DNA of 64,000 nt from Betaproteobacteria bacterium (GCA_021730905.1 JAKFYK010000043.1:26344-90343); one strand, 5' to 3'. Shown: positions 52,609-62,215, counted from the first letter of the stretch. Notes: a model not told the origin generated them from the letters alone. Translations and numbers: made by a program.

Positions 52609-53564
52609 CACTGCGGTCCGCGTGCGCAGCTGGCCTCCTGCTCGCCGCCATAGTAGTGATGGCCGCATCCGCACAAGGCTATCCCGAGCGGCCGGTGCGC
52701 ATCGTCACCGCGGAAGCTGGCGGCAGCCAGGATGTCGCCGCGCGCATCCTCGCGGTGGGTCTCACTCCCTTGCTCGGCCAGCAGGTCATTATCGATAACC
52801 GCGCCAGCGGCGTGATACCCGGCGAGGTGGTCTCGCGCGCCAAGCCCGACGGACACACGCTGCTGATTTACGCCGGCACGTTCTGGCTGCAGCCGTTCGT
52901 GCGCAAGAGCGTGCCCTACGATCCGGTACGCGATTTTTCGCCGATCACGCTGGTGGTGACCTCGCCCACGGTGCTGGTGGTGCATCCCGCGCTGCCGGTG
53001 AAGTCGGTAAAGGATTTGATCGCGCTGGTGAAAGCGCGGCCGGGGGAACTCAATTACGCGATGGGTTCGGCAGGCTCCGCCAATCATCTCGCGGCCGAGT
53101 TATTCAAGTCGATGGCCAGTGTCGATATGCTGGGCATCGGCTACCGCGGCAACGGCCCGGCGGTAAATGCACTGATCAGCGGACAGGTGCAACTCATGTT
53201 CGCCACCGCATCGTCGGTGATGCCGCTGGTGAAATCAGGACGCTTGCGCGCGCTGGCAGTCGCCAGTGCGCAGCCGTCGGCACTGGTGCCCGAATTGCCG
53301 ACGGTCGCGGCGTCAGGCCTGCCGGGTTACGAATCGATATCGACGACCGGATTTTTTGCACCTGCCAAAACACCGGCGACCATCATCAACCGGATCAACC
53401 GCGACACGGTGCGTTATCTGCAAACGACCGAAGCACGCGAACGCTTCCTCGCCGTCGGCGCGGAAACCGTAGGCAGCACGCCCGAAGAACTCGCGGCCAA
53501 GGTTAAATCCGAGATGGCGCGCATGAGCAAGGTGATTCGGGATGCCGGCATACGTGCCGAGTGA
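52602..53564 (+). CDS. Bug-family TTT substrate-binding protein
   Basis: The 320-residue product has a signal peptide (LRSACAAGLLLAAIVVMAASAQ), then YPERPVRIVTAEAGGSQDVAAR, IIDNRASGVIPG and KPDGHTLL. AEAGGSQ and DNRASGVIP depart from the usual patterns. The GTG 52602 start overlaps the stop of the DapA-like gene, indicating translational coupling. A strong bidirectional terminator follows. Confidence 0.92.
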   Translation: MVTLRSACAAGLLLAAIVVMAASAQGYPERPVRIVTAEAGGSQDVAARILAVGLTPLLGQQVIIDNRASGVIPGEVVSRAKPDGHTLLIYAGTFWLQPFVRKSVPYDPVRDFSPITLVVTSPTVLVVHPALPVKSVKDLIALVKARPGELNYAMGSAGSANHLAAELFKSMASVDMLGIGYRGNGPAVNALISGQVQLMFATASSVMPLVKSGRLRALAVASAQPSALVPELPTVAASGLPGYESISTTGFFAPAKTPATIINRINRDTVRYLQTTEARERFLAVGAETVGSTPEELAAKVKSEMARMSKVIRDAGIRAE

Positions 53565-53585
53565 TCAGGCGGTTCACTGGACACA

Positions 53586-53616
53586 GCAAAAAGGCCTGGA
53601 AGTTTCCAGGCCCTTT
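53586..53616. terminator. Bidirectional intrinsic terminator
   Basis: GGCCTGGAA (53591-53599) and TTCCAGGCC (53602-53610) form a 9-bp stem, flanked by AAAAA on the left and TTTTT on the right, so a T-run follows on each strand. It lies between the convergent Bug (ends 53564) and ketopantoate-reductase-like (ends 53636) genes. Confidence 0.85.
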
Positions 53617-53635
53617 TTATTTCACGACTGAAAAA

Positions 53636-54706
53636 TCACGCCGCTTTTTTGCGGTTTTTCTCCAGCCAGCCGTCCACCAGTGCGACGGTCTGATCAAGCA
53701 CATCCAGCTGCATGCCCTTCGATTTGGCAATGGTCTGCACCAGCCGATCCACACGCTCGATGTTGGGCGCGCCGTTGGCAAGCGCACGTGCGGCGGACGA
53801 CGGCGTGAGCAATGACAATGCAGCATTGGCGTATTTCTCGAACGGCACCATGTCTTTTTCATTTGCACCGAGCGACACGCACAGCTTGACCACCCAGTTG
53901 TAAACCGCGCGTGTAGCCTCAAGGTCGCTGTGCACGGCGTCTTTGATCGGGCGCATTTCGTGTTGTTGCACGCAGCGGTAATTGCCGGCGCACAGCATCG
54001 CCCATTTGGCCAGCGGCACGAACACCGAATCATGTACTTTCAGCTTCACCGGCAATTCGATTTTTGCACCGCCGACCTCGAAGCGCGAGGCATCCACGTC
54101 TTTTTCGAGAGCACGCAGAATGGCTGTGTGAGCGTCCGATTCGAAGCGCGCCGACTTGAAATTAGTCGGCAACCGCACCTGCAGCACGTTGACTTTTTCT
54201 TCGGGCGGGCGGAACGCCTGGGGGTCGGGACTGCACAGGGTGATGGTCGCGGGGTCGAAGCTGTCCCACACGGTCGCGTCGGTGTAGCAATCGCGGATCG
54301 CGTTGGCGTCTATCGATTTGATGCGCTTCAGGTACGGCAGCGGCGGCATGTTCATGATCGACATGCACGGCACTCTGGATTTTGCTACCGCATCCAGCAG
54401 TTCGCGCACGCCGGGCGAACGGTATTGCGGCTCCTGCATCGCCAGTGCGATCAGATCATAATTTGACGGCTTGAACGCGGTGGTGCCGCCGGCGGACATT
54501 TTCCCCGGCAGTTTTTTCGAATTGATTTCCACCAGGCCCTCGCGACCCTTGATCGGCATGCGCACGATGGCACCTTCACTGTTCATCAAGTCCGCCTCAG
54601 CCGGCAGGCACACGAGATCAACGTGGTGCCCCGCAAGCGCAAGCTTGGTGCCGAGCAGCGACCCGTACGACGCGCCCATAATCAGTATTTTGTAGGTGGT
54701 GGCCAT
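53636..54706 (-). CDS. Ketopantoate-reductase-like oxidoreductase
   Basis: The 356-residue protein has an N-terminal Rossmann motif LIMGASYGSLLGTKLALAGHHVDLVCLP. MGASYGSL varies from GxGxxG: Ser for the second Gly. A helical C-terminal part contains KWAMLCAGNYRCVQQHEMRPIKD, consistent with the 2-dehydropantoate reductase C-domain. It differs from the other PanE-like protein at 5925 and is a divergent member; reduction of another 2-oxoacid is possible. ATG 54706 with GAGGACC upstream. The next gene upstream is 224 bases away. Confidence 0.75.
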   Translation of the reverse strand: MATTYKILIMGASYGSLLGTKLALAGHHVDLVCLPAEADLMNSEGAIVRMPIKGREGLVEINSKKLPGKMSAGGTTAFKPSNYDLIALAMQEPQYRSPGVRELLDAVAKSRVPCMSIMNMPPLPYLKRIKSIDANAIRDCYTDATVWDSFDPATITLCSPDPQAFRPPEEKVNVLQVRLPTNFKSARFESDAHTAILRALEKDVDASRFEVGGAKIELPVKLKVHDSVFVPLAKWAMLCAGNYRCVQQHEMRPIKDAVHSDLEATRAVYNWVVKLCVSLGANEKDMVPFEKYANAALSLLTPSSAARALANGAPNIERVDRLVQTIAKSKGMQLDVLDQTVALVDGWLEKNRKKAA

Positions 54707-54930
54707 GATGGTCCTCGCGGTTAGAATCAAATCGGAAATAAAAAGCAGTGCATGCGAGCGATTCTTTTGGTGCCGCCGCTCGTCACGACAGGTGGTTGAT
54801 TTTATTTTAATAACCCATAACGGTGCAATCCGCGCACCGAAATCGTGACGATTTTTTGTTGCCGCACCGCAGCATTTCGCGATAACGCGGCCATTTCACT
54901 ACCGCTAATTTCCGCAAGCGTCTTACCGGA

Positions 54931-55905
54931 TTAGTCCGCTTTGATCCCAGCGTCTTTGATCAGCCGCGTCCACTTGTTCAACTCGGATCGGATGTAGCCG
55001 CGAAACGCCTCCGCATCCTTGACTGCGGGTTCCAACCCTGCGTTCTGCAATTGCTCGCGCACATCTGGCATAGCCATCACTGCAATGGTTTCTTTTTGCA
55101 TACGTTCGACAATCACCGGTGGCGTTTTTGCCGGAAACGCGATGCCCAGCCAGCCACTGGCTTCGAACCCCGGATAGCCGCCTTCGGCGATCGACGGTAC
55201 GTCAGGCAGTATCGGCGAACGCTTCAGGCTGGTAACGCCGATGCCGCGCAGCTTGCCCGATTTCACGTGCGGTGCGCCGGTGGAAATCACGCCGGCGAGA
55301 CTTTCAACCTGGCCGGAGATGGCGTCGACCACCGCCTGTCCGCCACCCTTGTAGGGCACGTTGAGCACACGAATGCCGGCAGTCGCCTTGAACAACTCGA
55401 ATGACAGATGCGCAATGCTGCCGGTGCCGGGATTGGCAACATTAATCATGCCGGGCTGCTGCTTCGCGCGCGCGACAAACTCCTTCAACGTTTTCACCGG
55501 CATCGAAGGATGCACCGACAGCAGGCTGCTCACATCCACCACTTGCGCAACGGGCGCGAAATCGTTTACCGAATCGAACGGCACCTTGCCGTGCAGGCCC
55601 GGGCTCATCGCCAGCGACGCCACCGACGCGAGCACCATGGTGTAACCATCAGGCGCGGCTTTCGCCACGAATTCGTGCGCGATGTTGCCGCCGGCGCCGG
55701 CGCGATTTTCGACGACGATTTGCTGCCCCAGACGCGGGCTCAGCTTCGCCGCGACCACTCGCGCCACCAGATCGTTGGCGCCGCCCGGCGGAAAACCGAC
55801 GATGAAACGCACGGGTTTCGCGGGATAGTCAGCGGCCCACGTTTGCGGCGCCAACAACAGACCTGCTGCAATCCACAACCACTTGCTCCGCTGCGACCTA
55901 TTCAT
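54931..55905 (-). CDS. Bug-family TTT substrate-binding protein
   Basis: The 324-residue protein has a signal peptide (SKWLWIAAGLLLAPQTWA), then YPAKPVRFIVGFPPGGANDLVAR, VVENRAGAGGNIA and APDGYTMV. ATG 55905 has a perfect AGGAGGCGAT just upstream and is preferred to the frame from 55929. It diverges from the GlcG-like gene (89-base gap). The 224 bases downstream contain an AT-rich stretch around 54797-54822 but no clear feature. Confidence 0.93.
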   Translation of the reverse strand: MNRSQRSKWLWIAAGLLLAPQTWAADYPAKPVRFIVGFPPGGANDLVARVVAAKLSPRLGQQIVVENRAGAGGNIAHEFVAKAAPDGYTMVLASVASLAMSPGLHGKVPFDSVNDFAPVAQVVDVSSLLSVHPSMPVKTLKEFVARAKQQPGMINVANPGTGSIAHLSFELFKATAGIRVLNVPYKGGGQAVVDAISGQVESLAGVISTGAPHVKSGKLRGIGVTSLKRSPILPDVPSIAEGGYPGFEASGWLGIAFPAKTPPVIVERMQKETIAVMAMPDVREQLQNAGLEPAVKDAEAFRGYIRSELNKWTRLIKDAGIKAD

Positions 55906-55994
55906 ATCGCCTCCTCGTTTCAGGCGCATTGTAGTTGAAGCGCTGAATCCTTTGGCGGCGGCATATAATTCACGGTATTCCCCGGAGAATGTTC

Positions 55995-56462
55995 ATGGCC
56001 GTCATTACCCTTGCTCAAGCCGATAAAATCATCGACGCGATCATCGCGCGCGCGCGCGAATTAAACTGTCGTCCCATTTCAGTGGTGGTGGTCGAGCCCG
56101 GTGCCATCGTCAAAGCCTTCAAAAAGGAAGACGGTTCGGCGATGCTGCGTTTTGAGATGGCAATGGGCAAAGCGTATGCGGCGCTCGCGCTGGGGCGCTC
56201 ATCGAGCCTGGTACGGGTACGCACGGAACAGCGGCCGCTGTTCATGGATTTCTTGTTCAAGGCATCGGAAGATAAAATTTTCGCCGAGGGCGGTGGCCGG
56301 CTGATCCGTGCCGCCGACGGTGAATTGCTGGGCGCGGTGGGCGTCACCGGCGACAAGGAAGAACAGGACGAAACACTCGCTGCGCACGGCATACGCGCGG
56401 CGGGACTCAAGACCGATGAGGATTGCGCGGACCTTACCCATCCTGTGCGCTTGACGAATTAA
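55995..56462 (+). CDS. GlcG/HbpS-family heme-binding-like protein
   Basis: The 155-residue protein has the GlcG/HbpS domain: ITLAQADKIIDAIIARARELN, VVVVEPGAIVKAFKKEDGS and KIFAEGGGRLIRAADGELLGAVGVTGDKEEQDETLAAHGI. Members are found in glycolate and other oxidation operons; heme binding is shown only for HbpS. ATG 55995 has GGAG 7 bases upstream; ATG 55989 is too close. It lies upstream of a CocE/NonD hydrolase, 167 bases away. Confidence 0.87.
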   Translation: MAVITLAQADKIIDAIIARARELNCRPISVVVVEPGAIVKAFKKEDGSAMLRFEMAMGKAYAALALGRSSSLVRVRTEQRPLFMDFLFKASEDKIFAEGGGRLIRAADGELLGAVGVTGDKEEQDETLAAHGIRAAGLKTDEDCADLTHPVRLTN

Positions 56463-56481
56463 ACCCTGAATGGATGTATTA

Positions 56482-56495
56482 TAAGTAGCTGTTTT
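56482..56495 (-). repeat. Dispersed AT-rich repeat, copy 6 (degenerate)
   Basis: Minus-strand AAAACAGCTACTTA is a variant of the motif, with two changes. It lies 19 bases after the GlcG-like stop in an AT-rich gap. Confidence 0.5.
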
Positions 56496-56629
56496 TATTA
56501 TACTTTACGATAAAATCGTAACAGCTGCTGCAGCGTTCACCGCGTGGTCGCCGACGCTCATTTCATCACGCATCCCCCTATAATTCCTGCATTCCCGAAT
56601 TGTCCGAACCATCCCACACGGAGCAAGTC

Positions 56630-58354
56630 ATGCCCAAGCACAAAATGTCGCAGCCCAAAAAATACAAACTGATTGTCGAGAAAGATGTGGCGATTCCGCT
56701 GCGCGACGGCGCAATTCTGCGCGCCGATATTTTCCGCCCTGATGGTGGAGCGGAGAAATTTCCCATCCTGCTGATCACCGGCCCTTACCAGAAAGACAAG
56801 CTGTGGGTGCCGCCGCCCGATCTTGAAGAGAAAGCCAATCCCTACATGAACTGGGAGTGCGCCAACCCGCTGTGGTGGTGTCCCCGCGGCTACGCATTGG
56901 TGCGCGTGGACAGCCGCGGCTCCGGCAAATCGCTGGGGCAATCCGAGCCGAGTTCGTATCAGGAAGCGGTCGATACCTACGACGCCATCGAACATGTCGC
57001 CAAACAGCCGTGGAGCAACGGCAACGTCGGCACGCTGGGCATTTCCTATCACGCGAATTTTCAGTGGCGGGTCGCCAATCTGCAGCCGCCATCGCTGAAG
57101 GCGATCATGCCGTGGGAAGGCCGCGCCGATCAGTACCGCGATCAGGCGTACCATGGCGGCATTTTTGCATCGGGCTTTCTGGTGAGCTGGTGGTACTTGC
57201 AAGCCGCGCATCACCTGCTGGGCAAGCCGAACACCTACAACCCGGAGGCGTTCAACAACAACCAGTTGTGGAACTACATGCGCAATGATCTCGACTCCGA
57301 GTGGTGGCGGCAGAAAAGCGCGCGCTGGGACAAGATCACCGTGCCGATGTACAGCGTCGGCAACTGGGGCGGCCACGGCTTGCATCTGCGCGGCAATACC
57401 GAGGGCTTTATATGCGCCGCGTCGAAGCACAAGAAGCTGCGCATACACACCGGCTCGCACTATCACCCGTTTCACGCCGCAGAAGCGCGCATCGAACAAC
57501 TGCGCTGGTTCGACTACTGGCTGAAAAACATAGACACCGGCATCATGGACGAGCCGCCAGTCAAACTCGAAATCCGCACCGGCGGCACCCTGAAGCGCTA
57601 CCCGTTCCGCTTTGAAAACGAGTGGCCGCTCGCGCGCACGCAGTGGACGAAGTTATACCTGCAACCCACCAGAGACAAACCCGCCACGGGAGCCAAGCCG
57701 GTCGAAGGCAAAATCTCCACTACACCGCCAACGAAATCCGCGAAGATTACCTACCCTGCTTCGCCCGGCGGCCGTCATGCGCATGGCGGCCGCACTGGCG
57801 TATCGTTCGAAACCGCACCGATGAAAGCGGACACCGAAATCACCGGGCCTATCGTGCTCAACCTCTGGGTGTCGAGTACCTCGGAAGACATGGACATCTT
57901 CGCGACGCTGCGCAACATCGACGCCAAGGGCCGCGACGTGCCCGAACTCGGCCAGCGCGGCGAGCCCACCGAGTGCGTCACCAAGGGCTGGCTGCGCGCC
58001 TCCCACCGCAAGCTCGACAAGGAAAAATCGCTGCCCTACCGCCCGTATCACGCGCATAACGAGCGCTGGCTGCTGAAGAAGGGCGAGGTCGTCGAGTGCC
58101 AGGTTGAAATCATCTCCACCTGCATCGTGATCAAAAAAGGCCACAAACTGCGCCTCGACATTTCATCGAAGGATGGACATGCGTCGGCGCATTTCACGCA
58201 CTACCACGCCGACTACAACACCGAAGCGTTCAACACCCTGCATTCTGGGAAAGACAAACCGACATATTTGTTGCTGCCAATTATTCCGGCAACGGCAGGA
58301 ACAAAATCTGCGCCTGCTGCCAGGAAAAATTCCAAGCCCGCCACTAAGAAGTAG
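56630..58354 (+). CDS. CocE/NonD-family hydrolase (S15-type)
   Basis: The 574-residue paralogue of the hydrolase at 10478 has DGAILRADIFRP, nucleophile Ser139 in GTLGISYHAN, GNWGGHGLHLRGN and a TGSHYHPFH region with likely catalytic His. The C-terminal jelly-roll has MDIFATLRNIDAKG and WLRASHRKLDKEKSLPYRPYHAH. The C-terminus is a Lys/Ala-rich tail of about 20 residues. ATG 56630 with GGAG 6 bases upstream decides the start. The two paralogues are unlinked to each other here, each with its own neighbours. Confidence 0.88.
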   Translation: MPKHKMSQPKKYKLIVEKDVAIPLRDGAILRADIFRPDGGAEKFPILLITGPYQKDKLWVPPPDLEEKANPYMNWECANPLWWCPRGYALVRVDSRGSGKSLGQSEPSSYQEAVDTYDAIEHVAKQPWSNGNVGTLGISYHANFQWRVANLQPPSLKAIMPWEGRADQYRDQAYHGGIFASGFLVSWWYLQAAHHLLGKPNTYNPEAFNNNQLWNYMRNDLDSEWWRQKSARWDKITVPMYSVGNWGGHGLHLRGNTEGFICAASKHKKLRIHTGSHYHPFHAAEARIEQLRWFDYWLKNIDTGIMDEPPVKLEIRTGGTLKRYPFRFENEWPLARTQWTKLYLQPTRDKPATGAKPVEGKISTTPPTKSAKITYPASPGGRHAHGGRTGVSFETAPMKADTEITGPIVLNLWVSSTSEDMDIFATLRNIDAKGRDVPELGQRGEPTECVTKGWLRASHRKLDKEKSLPYRPYHAHNERWLLKKGEVVECQVEIISTCIVIKKGHKLRLDISSKDGHASAHFTHYHADYNTEAFNTLHSGKDKPTYLLLPIIPATAGTKSAPAARKNSKPATKK

Positions 58355-58457
58355 CTTTATAATTAGCGGAAGCGATGTGGAATCCGGGATCTCGATTCCC
58401 GGTACAGATTTGGGTGCGCGAAGCAAAAAAATCCGCGCGGATTAGAATGTGTGCCTC

Positions 58458-58631
58458 ATGGCCAACCAACTGCGCCGCTGCTGCGACTGTAATCAGCCCA
58501 TCGGCAACCGCGACAAGTTTTGCCCGCGGTGCGGTACGCGCCAACCGCGGGAGCCTAAATTACACATAAAAACAATTCGGATTTGGACTACTTCGCACCC
58601 ATCAACTCGGCGCTCTTCTTCACCGCCTTGA
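58458..58631 (+). CDS. Small zinc-ribbon-like protein, uncertain
   Basis: A 57-residue frame from ATG 58458 encodes [16 protein letters not shown], then [10 protein letters not shown], giving CxxC-x12-CxxC spaced as in a zinc ribbon. The four Cys are well placed, but the C-terminal half is Ser/Thr/Arg-rich and overlaps the 3' end of the convergent iron-sulfur subunit gene by 44 bases. It is short and the ribosome-binding site is weak, so coding status is not certain. Confidence 0.4.
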   Translation: MANQLRRCCDCNQPIGNRDKFCPRCGTRQPREPKLHIKTIRIWTTSHPSTRRSSSPP

Positions 58632-59058
58632 CGATGTTGATGTAGCCGGTGCAGCGGCACAGATTGCCTTCGAGGCCGTGGTAGATCTCCTCGTCGGTAG
58701 GCTTGGGGTTGTCTTTCAGCAGTCCCGCCACCGCCATGATCATGCCCGGCGTGCAGAAGCCGCATTGCAGCGCGTGGCACTCGGTGAACGCCTGCTGCAC
58801 CGGATGCAGTTTGCCGTTTTTCGCCATGCCTTCGATGGTAGTGATGTCAGCGCCGTTGGCCTGAGCGGCAAGCACGGCGCAGGATTTTACTGCGACGCCA
58901 TTCATATGTATCGTGCACGCGCCGCACTGGCTGGTATCGCAGCCGACGTGGGTGCCGGTGAGCTGCGCGCTGTCGCGGATCAAATTGACGAGCAGGGTGC
59001 GGTCTTCAACATCGTATGAGTGTTGCTTGCCGTTAATTTTCAGTTCGACTTTGGCCAT
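58588..59058 (-). CDS. [2Fe-2S] small subunit of a xanthine dehydrogenase-family enzyme (CoxS-type)
   Basis: The 156-residue protein has two [2Fe-2S] clusters: the plant-ferredoxin type [12 protein letters not shown] with a further Cys in VKSCAV, and the helical type CGFCTPGM with LCRCTGY. It passes electrons from the molybdenum subunit to FAD. It is the last gene of a leftward L-M-S operon, starting 2 bases after the FAD subunit stop. Confidence 0.93.
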   Translation of the reverse strand: MAKVELKINGKQHSYDVEDRTLLVNLIRDSAQLTGTHVGCDTSQCGACTIHMNGVAVKSCAVLAAQANGADITTIEGMAKNGKLHPVQQAFTECHALQCGFCTPGMIMAVAGLLKDNPKPTDEEIYHGLEGNLCRCTGYINIVKAVKKSAELMGAK

Positions 59059-59060
59059 GA

Positions 59061-59888
59061 TTATTTCCCTGAAGATTTCGAGGTTGCGGCAGTAACCGCT
59101 AGTTTCGCGACTGCGCGTTTGGTCATTACTTTGGCGAGATTCGCGCGGTATTCGCGCGTGCCATGCATGTCTTCGTTAAGATCAGTGGCATCGACGCTAA
59201 GGCCCTCGACGCTGGCTGCGGCCAGTTTCTTGCCGAGTGCAGCTTCCGCGTCTTTCCAGCGGAACACGCCCGGCCCCGCGCCGGTGATCGCGACGCGCAC
59301 GCCTTTGGCGGTTTGCGAAACAAATGAACCCGCCATTGCATAACCCGAGGCCGGGTGCGGAAATTTCTCGTACGCCGCTTTCGCGGGCACCGGGAACACG
59401 ATCTTGACGATCATCTCGCCGGCGCCCAAGGCGGTAGTGAAGAGGCCCTGAAAGAAATCATCCGCAGCTATCTCGCGTTTGTTGGTAACGATGGTGGCAC
59501 CCAGCGAAAGTGCAGCCGACGGGTAATCCGCCGCCGGATCGTTGTTGGCGAGCGAGCCGCCGATAGTGCCGCGATTGCGCACCTGCGGATCGCCGATCTG
59601 ACTCGCAAGAAAGCTAAGTGCGGGGATGGCTTTTTTCACCACCGCCGATGTGGCAACTTCCACATGTTTGGTCGCCGCACCAATAGTGAGCTTGCCGTCC
59701 TTGGCTTCGATGCCGGAAAGCTCTGCGATACCCCCGATGTCGATCAAATGCGAAGGCTGCGCAAGGCGCGCTTTCAAGGTCGGGATCATGGTCATGCCAC
59801 CCGCGAGCAGCTTGGCGTCGCTATGGGCCGCCAGCAATTCGCCGGCTTCTTTGAGTGATGATGCTTTGACGTAACTAAAGGTATGCAT
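59061..59888 (-). CDS. FAD-binding subunit of a xanthine dehydrogenase-family enzyme (CoxM-type)
   Basis: The 275-residue protein has the FAD motifs LLAGGMTMIP (about 29-38) and GTIGGSLANNDPAADYPSA (about 110-128), and the CO-dehydrogenase flavoprotein C-terminal domain. ATG 59888 has AAGGACTGAG upstream; a long frame upstream overlaps the large subunit and is not used. Middle gene of the operon, 11 bases after the large subunit. Confidence 0.92.
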   Translation of the reverse strand: MHTFSYVKASSLKEAGELLAAHSDAKLLAGGMTMIPTLKARLAQPSHLIDIGGIAELSGIEAKDGKLTIGAATKHVEVATSAVVKKAIPALSFLASQIGDPQVRNRGTIGGSLANNDPAADYPSAALSLGATIVTNKREIAADDFFQGLFTTALGAGEMIVKIVFPVPAKAAYEKFPHPASGYAMAGSFVSQTAKGVRVAITGAGPGVFRWKDAEAALGKKLAAASVEGLSVDATDLNEDMHGTREYRANLAKVMTKRAVAKLAVTAATSKSSGK

Positions 59889-59899
59889 GGTCTCAGTCC

Positions 59900-62215
59900 T
59901 TAGTTTGTAGCTTTGGATTGTTGAATCGTTTTCCACACTTTTGACGGCGTGAGCGGCATATCGAGGTGTTTGACACCCAGCGCATTGACCACCGCGTTGA
60001 CCAGCGCTGGCAGCGACGCGGTACAACCTGATTCGCCCATGCCCTTGATGCCCAGGGGACCGAGCTTCGACAGCGTGACGTGCTCCTCCATTTGCATGGA
60101 TTTGAGTTTTCCGGCGCGCGGCATGATGTAATCGCTGAAACTGCCGGTGATCATCTGCCCCGACTCTTTGTCGTAAACAATATGCTCGCCGAACACCTGC
60201 CCCAGGCCCTGTACCACTGCGCCGTGCATCTGCCCTTCGACTATGGTGTGGCTCACCACATGACCACAATCGTCCACCGACAAATACGAAGCGATGTCGG
60301 TAACGCCCGTTTCCGGATCGACTTCCACTTCGGCGATATGGCAGCCGTTGGGAAAGGTTGAGGTAAACGTGCCTTCGCCTTTGGCGGCCAGCGTTTTTGT
60401 CGCCGCCAGTTGCGCCAGCGTGATTTTTTTCTTGCTGCCCTTGGCCGAGAACTCGCCCTTGCTGTAGCTCACCTGCGAGGGCTCGACACGCAGGTCTTCC
60501 GCCGCCAGTGATTTGCCGGCGTCGATCAGTTTGTTGGCGGCGATATGGCACACCGTGCCTGCGCCCACCATGGTGCGCGAGCCGCCGGAGTGGTTGCCGA
60601 CCATCTTCGGCGCACGGTCGGGATCACCCTGTCGAACCTTGATGCGCTCTGCAGGTATGCCCAGCGCGTTAGCGGTCACCATGGCAAACGAGGTTTCGTG
60701 GCCCTGGCCCTGCGAATGCGACACTGTGTGCAGGGTCACCTCGCCCTGGGCATCGACGCTGATGTCAATTTCATCTCTGGGGTACATGCCCGCACCGGTG
60801 GGCTCGATCACCGCTCCCATGCCGATGCCGCGCAGCTTGCCTTTTTTGGCGCTGGCGGCGCGGCGCGCTTCGAAACCTGTCCAGTCGGCCAGATTCAGCG
60901 CCTTGACCGACAACCCTGGCAAATCGGCCATCTCGATGGTGGAGCCGGTCGCAGTCTTATACGGGTATTCGTTGGCCGGAACATAGTTTCTGCGGCGCAA
61001 ATCCGCCGGGTCCATTTTGAGTTCGAGCGCCGCGGCATCCACCACGCGCTCAATCGCGTAAGCGATATCGGGCCGGCCAGCGCCGCGATAGGCCGCCACC
61101 CAGCCGGTGTTGGTCAGCACCACTTTGAAATGCCCATACAGCGCCGGGATTCTGTAGACGCCGTTAAGGCAAGTCGACGGATTGCGAATATGGCCAGCCG
61201 GGCCGGTGGGCGAAAGGTACGCGCCCTGATCGGTCAGCCAGTCGACGCGCAGACCGGTGAACTGCGCGTTATTATCCATCGCCAGCGTGATGGTAATGAG
61301 GTTGCCACGGCCATGGGTGTCGGTAAGGAAACTTTCCGTGCGCGTGGACACCCATTTGATCGGACGGCCCAGTGCTTTGGTCGCGATCATCATCGACACA
61401 TATTCCGGATACACGGTGCTGCGCTGGCCAAAGCCGCCGCCGACATCCTTGATTTCAACCCGGAATTTATCTTCGCTAAGATTGGAATACGTGGCGAACT
61501 GCCTGCGTGTCATGTTCACGCCCTGGGACGGCGTGTGCACGATGTAACTGTCGTTCGCGGCGACGTATTCAATCAGCGCCGCGCGCGGCTCCATCGGACT
61601 GGGGCTAACGCGGGTGCAATCGACGGTGAGTTTGGTGACATGCGCGGCCTTGGCGATCGCCTCGCTCACCGGTGCCTCGCTGCCGGTCTCGGCTTCATAA
61701 GGCATATTGCCGGGCACGTCATCGTGCAACTGCGGCGCGCCAGGCTTCAGTGCGTCCTCGGGATCAACGACTGCAGGCAGATCTTCGTAAACCACTTCAA
61801 TCAGCTCGCAGGCGTCCTGCGCAGCAAGATGCGATTCCGCGACTACCATCGCCACCGGGTCGCCGACAAAACGCACTTTGCCTATGGCCAGACACGGCCG
61901 CTCCGGCACGCGCGCTTTCATGCCGCCCTTGCCGGTGGCGGGCAGGAAACTCGCCGGGCGCATGTAGCCGGCAGCCTGCGCATCGGCACCGGTGTAAACG
62001 CCAACCACGCCTTTGAGTTGGCGCGCCTTGTCGTAATTGATTGACACAATTCGTGCGTGCGCGCGATCTGAACGCAGAAAACACGCGTGCAACTGGCCGG
62101 GCGCATTCCAATCAGACGAATATTTGCCGTTGCCTGTGATCAGGCGCATGTCTTCGAACCGCGAAACATGAGCGCCATCGATCTTGAACAATTGAGAATG
62201 ATGATGTTGGTCCAT
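59900..62215 (-). CDS. Molybdopterin-binding large subunit of a xanthine dehydrogenase-family enzyme (CoxL-type)
   Basis: The 771-residue protein has the molybdopterin-binding aldehyde/xanthine-dehydrogenase domains: VSRFEDMRLITGNGKYSSDW, MEPRAALIEY, GGGFGQR and AAYRGAGR (about residue 370). The form-I CO-dehydrogenase signature AYxCSFR is absent, and AYRGAGR marks form-II-like carbon-monoxide-dehydrogenase-type hydroxylases of uncertain substrate. A late GIKGMGESG matches the conserved active-site Glu region. ATG 62215 with GAGGAACGG upstream. No CoxD/E/F or MocA-type maturation gene is in view. Confidence 0.92.
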   Translation of the reverse strand: MDQHHHSQLFKIDGAHVSRFEDMRLITGNGKYSSDWNAPGQLHACFLRSDRAHARIVSINYDKARQLKGVVGVYTGADAQAAGYMRPASFLPATGKGGMKARVPERPCLAIGKVRFVGDPVAMVVAESHLAAQDACELIEVVYEDLPAVVDPEDALKPGAPQLHDDVPGNMPYEAETGSEAPVSEAIAKAAHVTKLTVDCTRVSPSPMEPRAALIEYVAANDSYIVHTPSQGVNMTRRQFATYSNLSEDKFRVEIKDVGGGFGQRSTVYPEYVSMMIATKALGRPIKWVSTRTESFLTDTHGRGNLITITLAMDNNAQFTGLRVDWLTDQGAYLSPTGPAGHIRNPSTCLNGVYRIPALYGHFKVVLTNTGWVAAYRGAGRPDIAYAIERVVDAAALELKMDPADLRRRNYVPANEYPYKTATGSTIEMADLPGLSVKALNLADWTGFEARRAASAKKGKLRGIGMGAVIEPTGAGMYPRDEIDISVDAQGEVTLHTVSHSQGQGHETSFAMVTANALGIPAERIKVRQGDPDRAPKMVGNHSGGSRTMVGAGTVCHIAANKLIDAGKSLAAEDLRVEPSQVSYSKGEFSAKGSKKKITLAQLAATKTLAAKGEGTFTSTFPNGCHIAEVEVDPETGVTDIASYLSVDDCGHVVSHTIVEGQMHGAVVQGLGQVFGEHIVYDKESGQMITGSFSDYIMPRAGKLKSMQMEEHVTLSKLGPLGIKGMGESGCTASLPALVNAVVNALGVKHLDMPLTPSKVWKTIQQSKATN

